Shown here piece by piece: positions 24,400 to 34,687 of a stretch of DNA of 64,000 bases. How positions within the stretch are numbered: position 1 is the stretch's first letter; every line of letters begins with the position of its first letter. The notes under the pieces were generated by a model. The model saw nothing but the letters and a program-made list of their open reading frames with translations. It had not been told where the DNA came from and did no database searches. The stretch is from contig JAIQDT010007664.1 of assembly GCA_021521415.1 (NCBI GenBank), positions 62,001-126,000 on the forward strand, given 5' to 3'. Made by a program: the position numbers and the translations under genes. This stretch comes from Bidens hawaiensis (Eukaryota > Streptophyta > Magnoliopsida > Asterales > Asteraceae).

Positions 24400-25180
24400 C
24401 AAGCCACACATAAGCTATGATCAGCTCATTAAAAACTTAAATTGGGTCAACTTTAAATGAGCTCAAGCTTTTATTAAAGCTCACCTAACAAACAAGCTCG
24501 AGCGAGCTTCACATATCAAGCTTAGCCAGCTCGCGAGCCAAAATGAGTTTTTTTTATCAATATAAATTTTTTAAATATATTTATAAACTAAGACCTTCCG
24601 CATCAAGACCATCCATAGCTTATGTGGAGGAGATTTGTTAGAATGATGGAAATGACATGTATTGTGGAGGGTTATCCATCCTTGAAGATCCTTCCTCAAG
24701 GATGGTGAAGGATGGTGGTTGGTGGGTCCTCAATGTTGGTGATGTGGAAATTATGAGGTTGTTTGTGTGAAGAATGAATATGTTATTGTTGTAGGTAAAA
24801 AATGTTTGTGGAAAGAATGAATGAAAAGCTGATGTGGCATGCTGACTAGGCTGTTTGTGGAAAGAATTGCCCTGAACTGATGCAGGCAGTCTAACCATTA
24901 TTATATATAGACTTATTAAATATAATTAAATAATATATTTTATTAACAAAAATTTTTAACTAAAAATATATACATGCATTGCAAACAATTATAAAAAATA
25001 ATTAATTAATAATAAACGAACCGAGCTCTACTCATTAGCCGAGCTCGAATTTTAAACCACAACTCCAAACGAGCCAAACTACTCACGAGCTGAACTCCGA
25101 TCATCTCTAAACGAGCCAAGGTCAATCCCTCTTAATTTAAAACAAGCCAAGCTCAAGTCTAAACAGGCTCGGGTGTTATA
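24400..25180. repeat. Dispersed AGCTCG/GAGCC-rich repeat, split by a MITE
   Basis: Both halves (24400-24560 and 25015-25180) are rich in agctcaagc, agctcgagc, gagctcga, cgagccaa and caggctcggg. This is a well-known style of dispersed plant repeat, but I cannot name the family. No coding potential. A related diverged piece (gagctactcaa, cgagcttgaaccc) is at 27030-27115. Confidence 0.45.
24592..24891. mobile_element. PIF/Harbinger-like MITE, 300 bp, target repeat TAA
   Basis: The ends GACCTTCCGCATCA and (reverse-complemented) GACTGCCTGCATCA form an imperfect terminal inverted repeat. The element is flanked by TAA on both sides (24589-24591 and 24892-24894), matching the TWA target preference of PIF/Harbinger. 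An internal 10-bp inverted repeat (ccatccttga ... tcaaggatgg) lies near 24670-24700. There is no coding sequence. Confidence 0.6.
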
Positions 25181-27160
25181 ACCTCCGGTGATGTTAGACA
25201 ATTGGTTTATAATGACCAAAGGCGGCTTAACCATTTTAAGGGGCCATAAGAAAAGCGAAAAATAGCCCTTTTACGAATTCTAATGTTAGAAACACTCCTT
25301 GTTTACCTAGACTTAGCATGGTGATATATTAGTAGAAATCACATCACATGCTTAATTATAAAGGAGCATAATCATTAAAAACTTTACCATATGTAATTAA
25401 TAAATCACTATAAGTAAGAATCAAGTCTCAATGAAGGTCAAATGTCTCAATGAAGGTCAAATGCCAACAAGATTTTAATAAAAGAAAAAAACATGAAACC
25501 AGATGCACTACTAATTTAGTGTAATCAGTCATTTCTTTTGTTTATTTGATAGTTTTTTTTATAAACCCATAAAAGAGAATGCATTTACATTTACAAATTG
25601 CATTCAAGTTACACGAAACAGGCAATCAGGGATTATTGTTATGAATTGACCTATGACATACAAATTTTACCAATGGGCCATAAACTAGTAATTACACAGG
25701 CATGCTACTCATTGCTATTAAACTGTCTATGAAAAAAAATATAAAATATTGTTCTGTTCGCCAACTCTTCAGTGAATTTTGATAGATTAGAGTAACAAAA
25801 GTGAATTTGAAATTGTTATATGATCGTTTACACCAAATTAGAGGGAATGATCCGGTTAACTTATATTGTTTACATATTGCATGAACAACACCTTAATTGC
25901 ATCTATCTTATAGTATTCAGTCTAAAACCTTCTAAAAAAATTAACTTTTAATTCAATCATAAGTCAGACTCAGAAGGAAAAACAATTTAATAGCATAATT
26001 ATTTGATATCAAAATTAGGCATGATCCAATTATTTTAGTTTAAGCATTTTTTAAAAATCGATCTACCTATAATAATTTTCAACAAACCCCAAAACAATAA
26101 TTATGTAAAACAGTATATTCCATCCTAAATGAACTCAACCTAAAAGTTTCTACAAACAAAAAAGTAAAACAATATAAAGAAACGGAGACAATAAATTTAA
26201 GGAGGGAGATAAATATTTAGTTTGGAGGGAATTTTAGGAGGGAGATAAATATTAAGGATTCTCAAAGTGGAGGAAAGTTAAAATTGAATAGAGAAATAAA
26301 TCCTTTTGTTTTAGGATTTTTTAAATGTAGTAAAACCAGTGGTTTACCTGGCATGTTGCATTAGATAGGTTGGTAAAATCAAAGTGTTATTGATCCCGGG
26401 TGTTGAGGTGATTAGTTGACACGAACTCGATCGGTTGCGACGACGTGTGTTATGATATCGTAGCTAAAAACTAAGAATAGAAAAAACTCAACAAAATGTT
26501 GTGAAACCCTTGTGTTCGTAAAACCCGAACGTTATGATGGTGAGTCAAAGCGAATACGGACAGTACCTTTTTCACTCGTTACGGTATAGAAACCGTTGGC
26601 AAAAACCTGAGCGTTAAAACCTAACATATAAATTCGTCAAATTAACATATAAAAAGATTAAATATTTGACAATTATTTGGTCGATAACCAAGTGATGTCG
26701 GTCCCGGTCGTTGAGGTGGTGAGTCTACGCGAATTCGTTCGGTTTCTGTTATGTTCGTCACGATAACATAACTAAAACAAATAAAAATACCAAAATTCAA
26801 TGACCAATATAGTGCCGCCAAGAGGCTCAATCGACAGTTAACAACACCAAAGTTAATTGTTATAATAATGCCTTATATTTTATATAGAAAAATTAATATA
26901 AATGTTGATTTAGTTTTATAATATTTAATGATTTATCTAATACAAATGTTATTTACAATATTTATATCAATTAATAAATGGGTTATACACCTTATCTACT
27001 CAATTTATAAAGATTCTCAAAAATGTTGTAAATAAACCTAGTTGTTCATGAGCTACTCAATATTAGCTCAACAAAATTTCAAGTTGAGTTAGGTTTAAAC
27101 GAGCTTGAACCCAACACTGCGTCACTGCCCTCTATATTGATGAAAATATTTAAAAGAACA
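25181..27160. other. AT-rich CACTA interior, no gene recognised
   Basis: I see no coding sequence. There are two diverged copies of a 75-80-bp unit (26395-26475 and 26697-26775; shared core '.cccgg.cgttgaggtg.tgagt' and 'cgaa.tcg.tcggtt') and a small AGCTCA-type repeat piece at 27030-27115. The rest is AT-rich sequence of unknown origin, possibly remnants of older insertions. Confidence 0.4.
26395..26775 (+). repeat. Pair of diverged direct repeats about 305 bp apart
   Basis: Both copies share the pattern cccggg/cccggtcgttgaggtg, then tgag/tta, then acg.gaa.tcg.tcggtt, then tatgat/cgataac. Their purpose is unknown. Confidence 0.4.
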
Positions 27161-28359
27161 CTAGCATTAGTATCCGCGCGTTGCGGCGGGGTACGTCAAA
27201 GGCATTGATGTATTACCAGCACAATCTAAATTGCAATCCAACTTTACCAATAAAACACAAAGATCGTTAACACCATCAAGTCAAACTGTAAAAATCAAAT
27301 AAATGTCTTAAAGGTAAAACTTTGATCATGCTTTGCGACTGGGATGCAACATAAATTATGTCATGTGGCAACTCGGTTTGTTATAGTATGTACGACTTTT
27401 GTCATATGATCGAGACCCACGTGCTCCATAGAAGTCCAACGCTGCTAATAAAAATAATAATGCATATACTGATTTTGTGGATCAAAAACTGACTAAAAAG
27501 GAAACATGCAACATTTTTAAAAGACGTTAGTATACTATATTGTTTATGACCTCCTAGATTGGTTTATTAAAAAATTAGAATTAATTGTTACTACAAGGGA
27601 GGTGCTATGGTTGGCAATCAATTTTTAACCAATTCACAAAAAACATTTTGTAAATCGTTTTCTTATCCATCAATTACCAAACACATATAAAACACCTATA
27701 AGGTGCTTATAAAAAGTTATTTAATAACATTTTTTTAATCAGATTAAACATATTACTTTTATATTTTAAAATTCAGACAAGAAATGGACAAATAAAGTGT
27801 TGGCCAGTCAACTCAATGTATAAAAGTTGGATTGGTGTGCTAAAAGCAGTTAATTAAATGGATGACCTCCACATACAATATTTTTTTATATAAAATTTGG
27901 TTCGTCAAAGCGCATAATTCATCAGCTAACTCTCTTTGCGGCCTCTCATTTGGAGCAAGCTTTCTGACCTCATACTAGCTCCATGAGCAACAACCCGACA
28001 CCATGCATCCCTGTAAAAAAAAGCACCAACATTTCAGCAAATTTGACCCAAATCAAACCAACCTGGCCCTGCTTAACACATTAGTAATCTCACCAATTTA
28101 GTTGGCGATAGACGTACGATAATCATCCTTTTTATTCTCTTCAGCTTCAACACATATGCCTTCAAAACTTGAATTACAAACGGCTTGTATAAAATCTGTC
28201 AAGAATAAAAGTGTACAGTTTTGACCCAGGTTAAAGACGCACATCAGAATTAACTACAACCAAAACTGGATTCTTTTATATTCCCAAATTGTCCATGTAG
28301 TGAAAAAATTGCAGAACCTTCTCCACACCCATAACCCAAAAACAAGCATCCCCTAAAAA

Positions 28360-28790
28360 GCCCGTTTATAATCTGTAGTGGAACCTTTTGTCAAAATTTC
28401 CCATTTGTTTGCAAACACTTAAACTCGAACCCGACCATTTTTTTTAACCAAAAACAAAATAGAAGGTGGTTTTAAATATTTAGATGTAAACGGGTTAACG
28501 GGCCAACTCATTTGTTTGCAAACGCTTAAATTCGAACCCGACCAGTTTTTTTAACCAAAAACAAAAAACTGAAAACCAAAAAACTTAAAAAGAAACCTTG
28601 TTTATTCTCGGTTAGAAGGCGGTTTTTAAAATTTAGATTTAAACAGGTTAACGGGCCAACCCATTTGTTTTAAAAATGTTCACTTGTATGCAAATGGGTT
28701 AATGGGTCAACCCATTTGTTTGCAAACACCTAATTAACGACCCCTGTCGAGTGTTAATAAAGTTAACGACCCCTGTCGAGCGTTATTTGT
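28360..28790 (+). repeat. Short direct repeats inside the Helitron
   Basis: A block with 'gtttgcaaacgcttaaattc', 'cgaacccgacca' and 'aacgggccaac' recurs two to three times between 28360 and 28730. It is followed by two copies of 'ttaacgacccctgtcgag.gtt' near 28735 and 28758. Confidence 0.5.
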
Positions 28791-29097
28791 CGTATGTTGT
28801 CAAAAATTAAGTCTACAGATTATGAGGATGTTTGTTGGTTCACCACATATTCAAAAAGTGAGAGTGCATAAACCATAAAAACATAGTGGTTGAGCATAGA
28901 CTTACTTGTAGTTAGGTGGCCAGGTGAGGTGATAACACACGAGGATAGGCTGTTACATAATACAGAAATCAGTAATTAAGTAATTGTTCAAATGTAGGAC
29001 AAAGCAACAAATTTTATAAATATAAACCAGCAAAAGCATGACAACATTTGTACTCAATACAGGAATAAATAGTCAGAAAACATGCTAGGCGAGGTAT

Positions 29098-29877
29098 CAA
29101 AATTATGAACCTCTAATTGGATTCAACCGTTTGACTATAGTTTAGACAAACAGGTATTTGGGAAACATGGTCCGTCAACAGTTTCGCGGTAGATTTAGTC
29201 ATAGTGCAGATTAAGAACAATGGTATGTATACACTAAACTCGGGTTGTTCAAATAAGGTACATACTAATTTTTGTTTTTTCTGAAAATTATTGAATACTT
29301 AGTCTCCCAACAAATAAAAAAAGGCGTATAACATTATTATATCAGAAAACATCAATGAGTGTATGAGTCCAATAAAGAATGCAATTATGTGGGAATCATA
29401 GGCTCATAGCAGTCCATTGTAGAACGAATTCGTGGAAGGCTGCTATTAGCATAAAGTAGAATTAAATCATGTTACAGGTTGTATTAACTTTATATGCTCA
29501 AGGTATGCTTCACGTCACTGTAGTCGTGTAATGTATAAAAGCAATACGACTAATTAACATATAATAACAATCAAAGGAGCAAGTGAGATATAGCAATGAA
29601 TTGATATACTGTACGGCAAGTAACAGGGTTATTGAACACGATCAACTATACAAACTTGTAATACAGTATCTTTATTACCCAGCTGCCATGTTTATCAATA
29701 TTATGAACCTCTAATTGGATTCAACCGTTTGACTATAGTTTAGACAAACAGTCAATAATTCATAGTGCTGATTAAGAACAATGGTATGTATACATTAAAC
29801 TCGGGTTGTTCAAATAAGGTACATACTAATTTTTTTTTTCTGAAAATTATTGAATACTTAGTCTCCCAACAAATAAT
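29098..29877 (+). repeat. Direct repeat about 600 bp apart inside the Helitron
   Basis: 29098-29320 and 29698-29877 share 'attatgaacctctaattgg', 'tttagacaaacag', 'gattaagaacaatggtatg', 'actcgggttgttcaaata' and 'cttagtctcccaacaaat'. The second copy lacks about 40 bases. This indicates a tandem duplication or a rearranged capture. Confidence 0.75.
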
Positions 29878-29899
29878 GTAACTTAAACCATCATCCCAT

Positions 29900-29916
29900 C
29901 CCCCCCCCCCCCCCCC
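29900..29916 (+). repeat. C17 homopolymer
   Basis: Seventeen consecutive C residues. Homopolymers like this are prone to sequencing and assembly error. Confidence 0.9.
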
Positions 29917-31063
29917 GAAGTTGAGTCAATAATATAACTGAAACCATTGATAAAAGAACATCAAACAATCGAACAGAATGCCTAAACCTGTTATAACTAA
30001 AAAACGCCCCAAGGAATAGCAATTGAATAGTTGCAGCACAGTTTTACCTGTTGGACGGTTGGGTTGGTAGATGGTGTTCTGCAATTGTGGAGGTGGGATG
30101 TAGAAGAAGTATATATAGAACTGTATATATAGATTTGATTCTAAACAGCGATCGACTCCATGTGTAATTTCAATTAAAGGGGGCGGTTTCATCTGAAAGG
30201 GAGGATTGAATGCGGGTTTTAATTGTATATGATTGAATTGAATGTGGGTTTCATCTGAACGTGGGTTGAGGTATAATTAAAAGTGGGTTGAGGTATAATT
30301 GGGTAATTAGGGTTACATATAGTGGAAGGGTTGGAAGGAGGCCGGATAGCAGGTGGAAGGTCGCCGGAATTTGAGAAGGTCGCCGGAAATGAACGGGAAT
30401 TAAATATAGCGTCGTCTACTATTAAGCTTTAACAGCGTCTTAATTTGGGCAAAAGACAATTTTGTCCATCTTAAATCTTTTATATGTAATATAGATATAG
30501 ATATAATTAACATAATAGCTAATAAACAAGGCAATGGCATGCATCTTTGCCTTCGTATAACAAACTTCAAAAATATTATTTGAAGGCTTGTGCAATGTAT
30601 CGTACAAAGGACAAATGTAACGATTCCGGCAAAATCAGGTATAACCTAACCGGTATATACTATTTATGTGTTATTTAATACTGAATATATGAATTATAAT
30701 GTGTTTATACGAGTATGTATGATTCGCAGTACGAATTATACTCGATTATACAGTTAATCGTATTGGAAATACGATTAACCGATTAACGGTTATTGAAGCC
30801 CGAATGAATCGAGGATTACATTATAGACGAGATATATGATATTTAGTGATGTTTACGAAGTATTAAAGCTTCGGGATAAGTGAATTAAAGCACAGGAAAG
30901 AATTTTCGATTTAATGGTACGTCGGTACGTTAAACGAAACCTTTAATACCAAACCGAGCAAGAGACAATCGATCAAGCCGAAAAAGATACGCAATTATTA
31001 ATAATATGATGTTTTAAGTTAATAAATGTCATGGTTTAAGTTTTTAAAGTTTTTAAATTGGTT

Positions 31064-31073
31064 CTATATAAAT
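31064..31073 (+). promoter_or_regulatory. TATA box of LTR1
   Basis: ctatataaat, about 450 bases into the LTR, would set the U3/R border about 30 bases downstream. Identical boxes are at 40253-40262 (LTR2) and 49438-49447 (LTR3). Confidence 0.5.
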
Positions 31074-32933
31074 TTCATTTTTAAGCCGAAAAACTACCGT
31101 TTTAGCCTCGTTTTAAGCCGAATTAAACATTTAGCCGAAAAACGAACTGAACCAGATTATCCAAAACATTATCCAGGTCTCTGATATCCTAACGTGTGGC
31201 TAGGAATGGAGAGGTGGGTCCCACCCCACCCTTCCCTTGGTTCCGATCGGATAAGGGGGGTGCATCCCCTTTTCCTTTGTTATTTTTTTCACACAAACTA
31301 ACCAACATTCGTCCCTTTCACTCAACTCCTTGAACTAAAAACCGAGAATTGTAGCAAGAACAACGAGGTAAAGATCGAGTATTTACGTGTTCATCTTCGT
31401 TTCTTGAGTTTATTTGCAAGAAAATGAGGTTTCAAGTGAAAAAGGGTGAAAACCCGAGATGAAACCGATTCTTGCATGATCAAGTGATGTATACGGGTTA
31501 TACAAGGGATCTTGGTCCAAGAAAGGAGTTAAACGAACCAAAAACGAATTTTTACGGTTTAAATCTTTGTTTTTAAATCAAAACCGAAACCATTAAAGAA
31601 ATGGCTTGATTGTGGGTGTAACTTGCTTGGTGTGGTATTATTGTGCTTATAGGTGTTGTATCTAGTGGTTAGCAAAGGCTAGAAAGCGAGATCCTTGCGA
31701 TTTGAAGCTAGAAACACAAGGTAGTTCGGTTTTTGTATGATGTTTGTGATTTGGACAGATTGTGATATGATTAGAGTTAGGTCATGAAATTTTACAGAGG
31801 TGTTGGATATATGAAAATATGAGTTCTGTGAAATTTTGGTAATTTTTGGACAAATGATGAATATTTGGTGAATTTAATGCTCGGTTTTGGCCAAAAATGG
31901 TGAAAAATAGTTAAATATCATGAAAAATTCTGAAAAATTCCAGATAAGCTTTTTATAACATTTATAAGTCACACACAAAATTTTAGGTCAGTTGGAGAAG
32001 TCTAAGTAGGCTTTTCGGTTAAACGGGTTCTAGGGTTTTCTAGCTCGGTTTTAGTGAAAATGGCATGTAAAAAGAGATTTTGGTTCTGGAAAAATTACAG
32101 GAGACTATGGGGATGGCAGGGGTCATCCAGGAAAAATTTGGGGTTTTTCGAAGATCGTTTGGTATTTACGACATATTTAGTGTTTAAATGGTGCTTAAAA
32201 ATAGATAAATAAATTTTAAATATAAAAATTAATTCTGGAAATATTTTTATAAAATTCTCCACTGTCAAAAAGTGATTTTTGCAAAATTTCAAGATCCGAG
32301 ACTAAACGGATAATTATTTGTGCTAAAAAGAAAATAAAAACAAACTTTTAAAGCTTAAAACGCGTAAACCGGTAAAGTTCGCCTAAACGAACTGACTGGT
32401 GTATAAAAACCCTAAAAATGAACTATTTTCATATAATTGAGTTAAACAAGTAAAAATGAATCATCAGAAAATAATTGGGATGATTTGAGTAATTTTACCC
32501 GATTTAACAGTTTCCGGTGCACTAAAGACGGAAACGGGTCCCGCGGCCAATCGGGGCGTCTAAACCGAGCTCTAATTTCACATCTTTAATTAAATTATCA
32601 GTCAACCACTATTTTCGGGTCATGTGTGACCAAACTCATTTTTGAAACGTAAAAACGGGTAACCGTGCTAGGCACGCAAAACGGGGAAAACAAACTATTA
32701 GTAATTTTGACTGTTGAACTCTAAACGATATCACAATCTGAGTCCGGAGAAGTGTTTCTGGGTTAACATTGCCCCCGGGACGGTTACAGTACTGGGTTAA
32801 CAGTGTCCCCAGATGTACCGGTTAACACGGTTAAAGTTATGTTAATAATGATTGTATAGTAACGAACTTAGGGATCGTATTACAGATCCGGATTAATAGC
32901 TGGTGTATTATGATACCTACTTGTTGCGATAAG

Positions 32934-33453
32934 GTGAGTTTCACGAGCCCCTTTTCTGAATTGTTTTTAAATATTTTCCCGGGGCGGAAACCATGTTACT
33001 ATTGAAATGTTTAAGTACATACTGAACGCATGGATTGGCGTGTATTTATAAATATTTGATTGTACGGGAATCGTACGGAATGGGTACAGTACTGGGTTAA
33101 CAGTGTCCCCAGATGTCCCTAGAAGTGTTTCTGGGTTAACATTGCCCCCGGAATGGGTACTGCACTGGGTTAACAGTGTCCCCAGATGTCCCTAGAAGTG
33201 TTTCTGGGTTAACATTGCCCCCGGAATGGGTACTGTACTGGGTTAACAGTGTCCCCAGATGTCCCTAGAAGTGTTTCTGGGTTAACATTGCCCCAGAATG
33301 GGTACAGTACTGGGTTAACAGAGGTTTCACTTGTGGGCTCAGCATAATTACATCGCTAATATATGATTATTATAATGATTTGTCACGGTTGTTTAAATTA
33401 GTGAAACTCACCAACTATTCGTAGTTGACCCGTTTTCTTTACATGCTTTCTAG
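32934..33453 (+). other. Conserved LTR module bounded by an 11-bp inverted repeat and splice-like sites
   Basis: It begins with a consensus 5' splice site AAG|GTGAGTTTCAC and ends ACATGCTTTCTAG|GT. The first 11 bases GTGAGTTTCAC have a perfect inverted match GTGAAACTCAC at 33411-33421. A GCCCC/GGGGC pair (32947-32951 with 32981-32985) can form a stem. The same arrangement is in the LTR at 60544-63263 and in the solo LTR, with interiors that differ. It may be a leader intron, a long-range RNA stem, or both. Copies in LTR2 and LTR3 are at the matching places (from about 42122 and 51306). Confidence 0.5.
33079..33320 (+). repeat. 73-bp minisatellite in LTR1, 3.3 copies
   Basis: Units begin AATGGGTAC at 33079, 33152, 33225 and 33297 (last partial). 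Each contains 'ctgggttaacagtgtcccca' and 'tttctgggttaacattgccc'. An older degenerate unit is at 32747-32830. LTR2 carries the array at about 42267-42508 and LTR3 at about 51452-51695. Confidence 0.9.
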
Positions 33454-33718
33454 GTACTCCCAAACTGGAATAAGTGCTACATGCTTGACGATGCATGTTT
33501 TTTTTGTGGAAGCTTAATGATCTTTTTGTATTAAATATGTTAATGTATTGTTGGTAAAACTTATGTGTTAACGCCTAGATGGTAACTGAACTCGGAACAA
33601 TGTAATATGATGTAAATTAATGTAGTGGTGTTTTCTTTATAAGCAATGCTGTTGATATCAGACGTGTCTGTTGCATCCCGTTTACGTTTCCGCTGCGGTT
33701 ACGGGGTGTTACAGAACT

Positions 33719-33732
33719 TGGTATCAGAGCCA
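33719..33732 (+). promoter_or_regulatory. Primer-binding site, initiator tRNA-Met, internal region 1
   Basis: TGGTATCAGAGCCA starts five bases after the LTR end and is complementary to the 3' end of plant initiator tRNA-Met, the usual primer for minus-strand DNA synthesis in plant LTR retrotransposons. Confidence 0.9.
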
Positions 33733-33853
33733 TTGGTTATAAAGAATTAGGATGTCTTTAAAAGATACCTAAAATATAACCAGTAGCTCAAGTATTATAG
33801 GATCTGAATATCAACTAATAATTTATAGTGACGAGATCTGGATGAACTTGGAT

Positions 33854-33899
33854 GGACAAGTGAGTTATTATGGTCCGGAACATAATAACAGACTTGTCC
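33854..33899 (+). ncRNA. Leader stem-loop with palindromic loop (candidate dimerisation/packaging signal)
   Basis: The 46 bases fold as an 8-bp outer stem GGACAAGT/ACTTGTCC, a 2x2 internal loop GA/AG, an 8-bp inner stem GTTATTAT/ATAATAAC and a 10-nt loop GGTCCGGAAC that contains the self-complementary hexamer TCCGGA. It lies between the PBS and the leader splice donor. The second Tekay-like element has the same structure at 63403-63448 with an identical loop; one stem pair changed from A-U to G-C and three others remain G-U wobbles. That supports selection on RNA structure. A kissing-loop role is inferred by analogy with retroviral dimerisation sites. Confidence 0.75.
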
Positions 33900-33940
33900 G
33901 CACGAGGGAATTCAGGGGAAGTCACGGGGAACATTAATAG

Positions 33941-34066
33941 GTAAAATCGACAACATATGTGTAAGTATATGATAATATTTTTATGTGACAAAGTTGTATA
34001 AGTATGTGTATATTAATCATGATTTACGTTATGGAAGGAACTATATGTTTGCTAACTTGTGTACAG
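33941..34066 (+). other. Predicted leader intron of the gypsy element, copy 1
   Basis: TAATAG|GTAAAA opens and GCTAAC-TTGTGTACAG closes a 126-nt AT-rich intron with a plant-like branch site CTAAC 10-15 bases from the acceptor. The second Tekay-like element shares the donor block, the CTAAC and the TGTACAG acceptor at 63491-63644. The extra ORF ATG follows six bases after the acceptor. Copy 2 is at 43129-43254. Confidence 0.55.
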
Positions 34067-34072
34067 GTAAGG

Positions 34073-34687
34073 ATGTCGAGGTCTCGAAGTCTGTCAGTGG
34101 AAGAGGACCCGGAGGAGGTTAGTTCCGGGAACTCTAGGAGCTTACGCTTAGCATCCAGCACTGAGCCTAGTGAGACTAGCCGTAGGAGTGCTAGCTTGTC
34201 CTCCCCTACTAGGGTTGCCAGATCCCCCACCCCACCCGCACCACAGGTCACCCCTACCCCTCCCAGACCCAGTCCCCGCCTCACGGCGCGGATCAGTGTC
34301 CCTTATGTCTCACCTACCTCTACCCCACCCAGACCCACTTACCACAGGGGCGAGTCCTCCCGCCCCCAGCCTGAGCCTGTGCCTCCACCCGTGTGGGGTA
34401 CCCCTAGGCTGGAGAGGGATGAGCGTCCCTCCTCCAAGGCTGCATGGCTCCGAGTGCTCACCGAGCAGGTGATTGAGCACACCATCGCCTTGACGGTGGG
34501 GATCCAGAGGAGGAGACACTTGGCGGACTGCGTACTGGACAGCCAGTACGCGATTGGCCAGCTGAGGAGGGAGGGCGCATACTCCCAGTGGATGATTGAC
34601 CGGTTGGAGACACGGATCCGGGGTTTGATGGCGGTGTTGGTGGTGATGGTGGCAGTGTTGGTGTGGTTGGTTTACCACCGTGTTTAG
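34073..34687 (+). CDS. Extra pre-gag ORF, Ser/Arg/Pro-rich protein with hydrophobic C-terminal tail, copy 1
   Basis: 204 residues from the ATG at 34073, chosen because it follows the predicted acceptor and matches the start MSR- in the second element at 63649; an upstream ATG at 34004 lies inside the predicted intron. Residues 1-50 are Ser/Arg-rich with an acidic patch (EEDPEEV). Residues 50-110 are Pro-rich (SPTPPAP, PTPPRPSPR). Residues 122-183 look alpha-helical and Arg-rich. Residues 184-201 (GLMAVLVVMVAVLVWLVY) would make a tail-anchored membrane segment. Both array copies are intact although gag and pol are broken. The position between PBS and gag recalls the ORF1 of Ogre/Retand elements, but I see no similarity to name. 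Function unknown. Confidence 0.6.
   Translation: MSRSRSLSVEEDPEEVSSGNSRSLRLASSTEPSETSRRSASLSSPTRVARSPTPPAPQVTPTPPRPSPRLTARISVPYVSPTSTPPRPTYHRGESSRPQPEPVPPPVWGTPRLERDERPSSKAAWLRVLTEQVIEHTIALTVGIQRRRHLADCVLDSQYAIGQLRREGAYSQWMIDRLETRIRGLMAVLVVMVAVLVWLVYHRV

Larger units (their letters stand above)
27161..30501 (-). mobile_element. Non-autonomous Helitron (minus strand)
   Basis: Read on the minus strand it starts TCTATATCTATATTACATA at 30501 and ends CTAG at 27161-27164. A GC-rich hairpin-forming stretch (CCCCGCCGCAACGCGCGG) ends 9 bases before the CTAG. It is inserted exactly between A and T (plus-strand A at 27160, T at 30502). These are the standard Helitron marks: 5' TC, 3' CTRR with subterminal hairpin, A|T target, no target duplication. 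No Rep/helicase ORF is visible, so it would depend on another element. It contains internal direct repeats (29098-29877) and a C17 run. It may carry captured host sequence, but I recognise none. Confidence 0.75.
30616..33713 (+). mobile_element. LTR1 (5' LTR of the gypsy array)
   Basis: 3098 bp, TGTAACG...GTTACA. It contains a TATA box (31064-31073), the LTR module (32934-33453) and a 73-bp minisatellite (33079-33320). Against LTR2 it differs at about ten sites; against LTR3 at roughly forty (hand count). Three early variants (within the first 107 bases) distinguish it from both LTR2 and LTR3. Confidence 0.95.

Noticed and set aside
29926..30192. Minus-strand 88-codon frame in the Helitron
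   Set aside because: It starts near a homopolymer, has no recognisable domain, and lies in the Helitron's 5' terminal region.
32095..32292. Minus-strand 65-codon frame in the LTRs (also 41283 and 50468)
   Set aside because: It lies in LTR sequence without homology in the related LTR and has no promoter or splice context.
33079..33320. Possible CRISPR-like array
   Set aside because: Units are contiguous with no unique spacers and the genome is plant nuclear; it is a minisatellite.
33719..33740. Possible tRNA-Met gene fragment
   Set aside because: Only the 3'-end complement is present, five bases after an LTR; it is a primer-binding site.
34622..34684. Envelope transmembrane segment
   Set aside because: The hydrophobic stretch is the extreme C-terminus of a pre-gag ORF with no signal peptide or glycoprotein features; a tail anchor is more likely.
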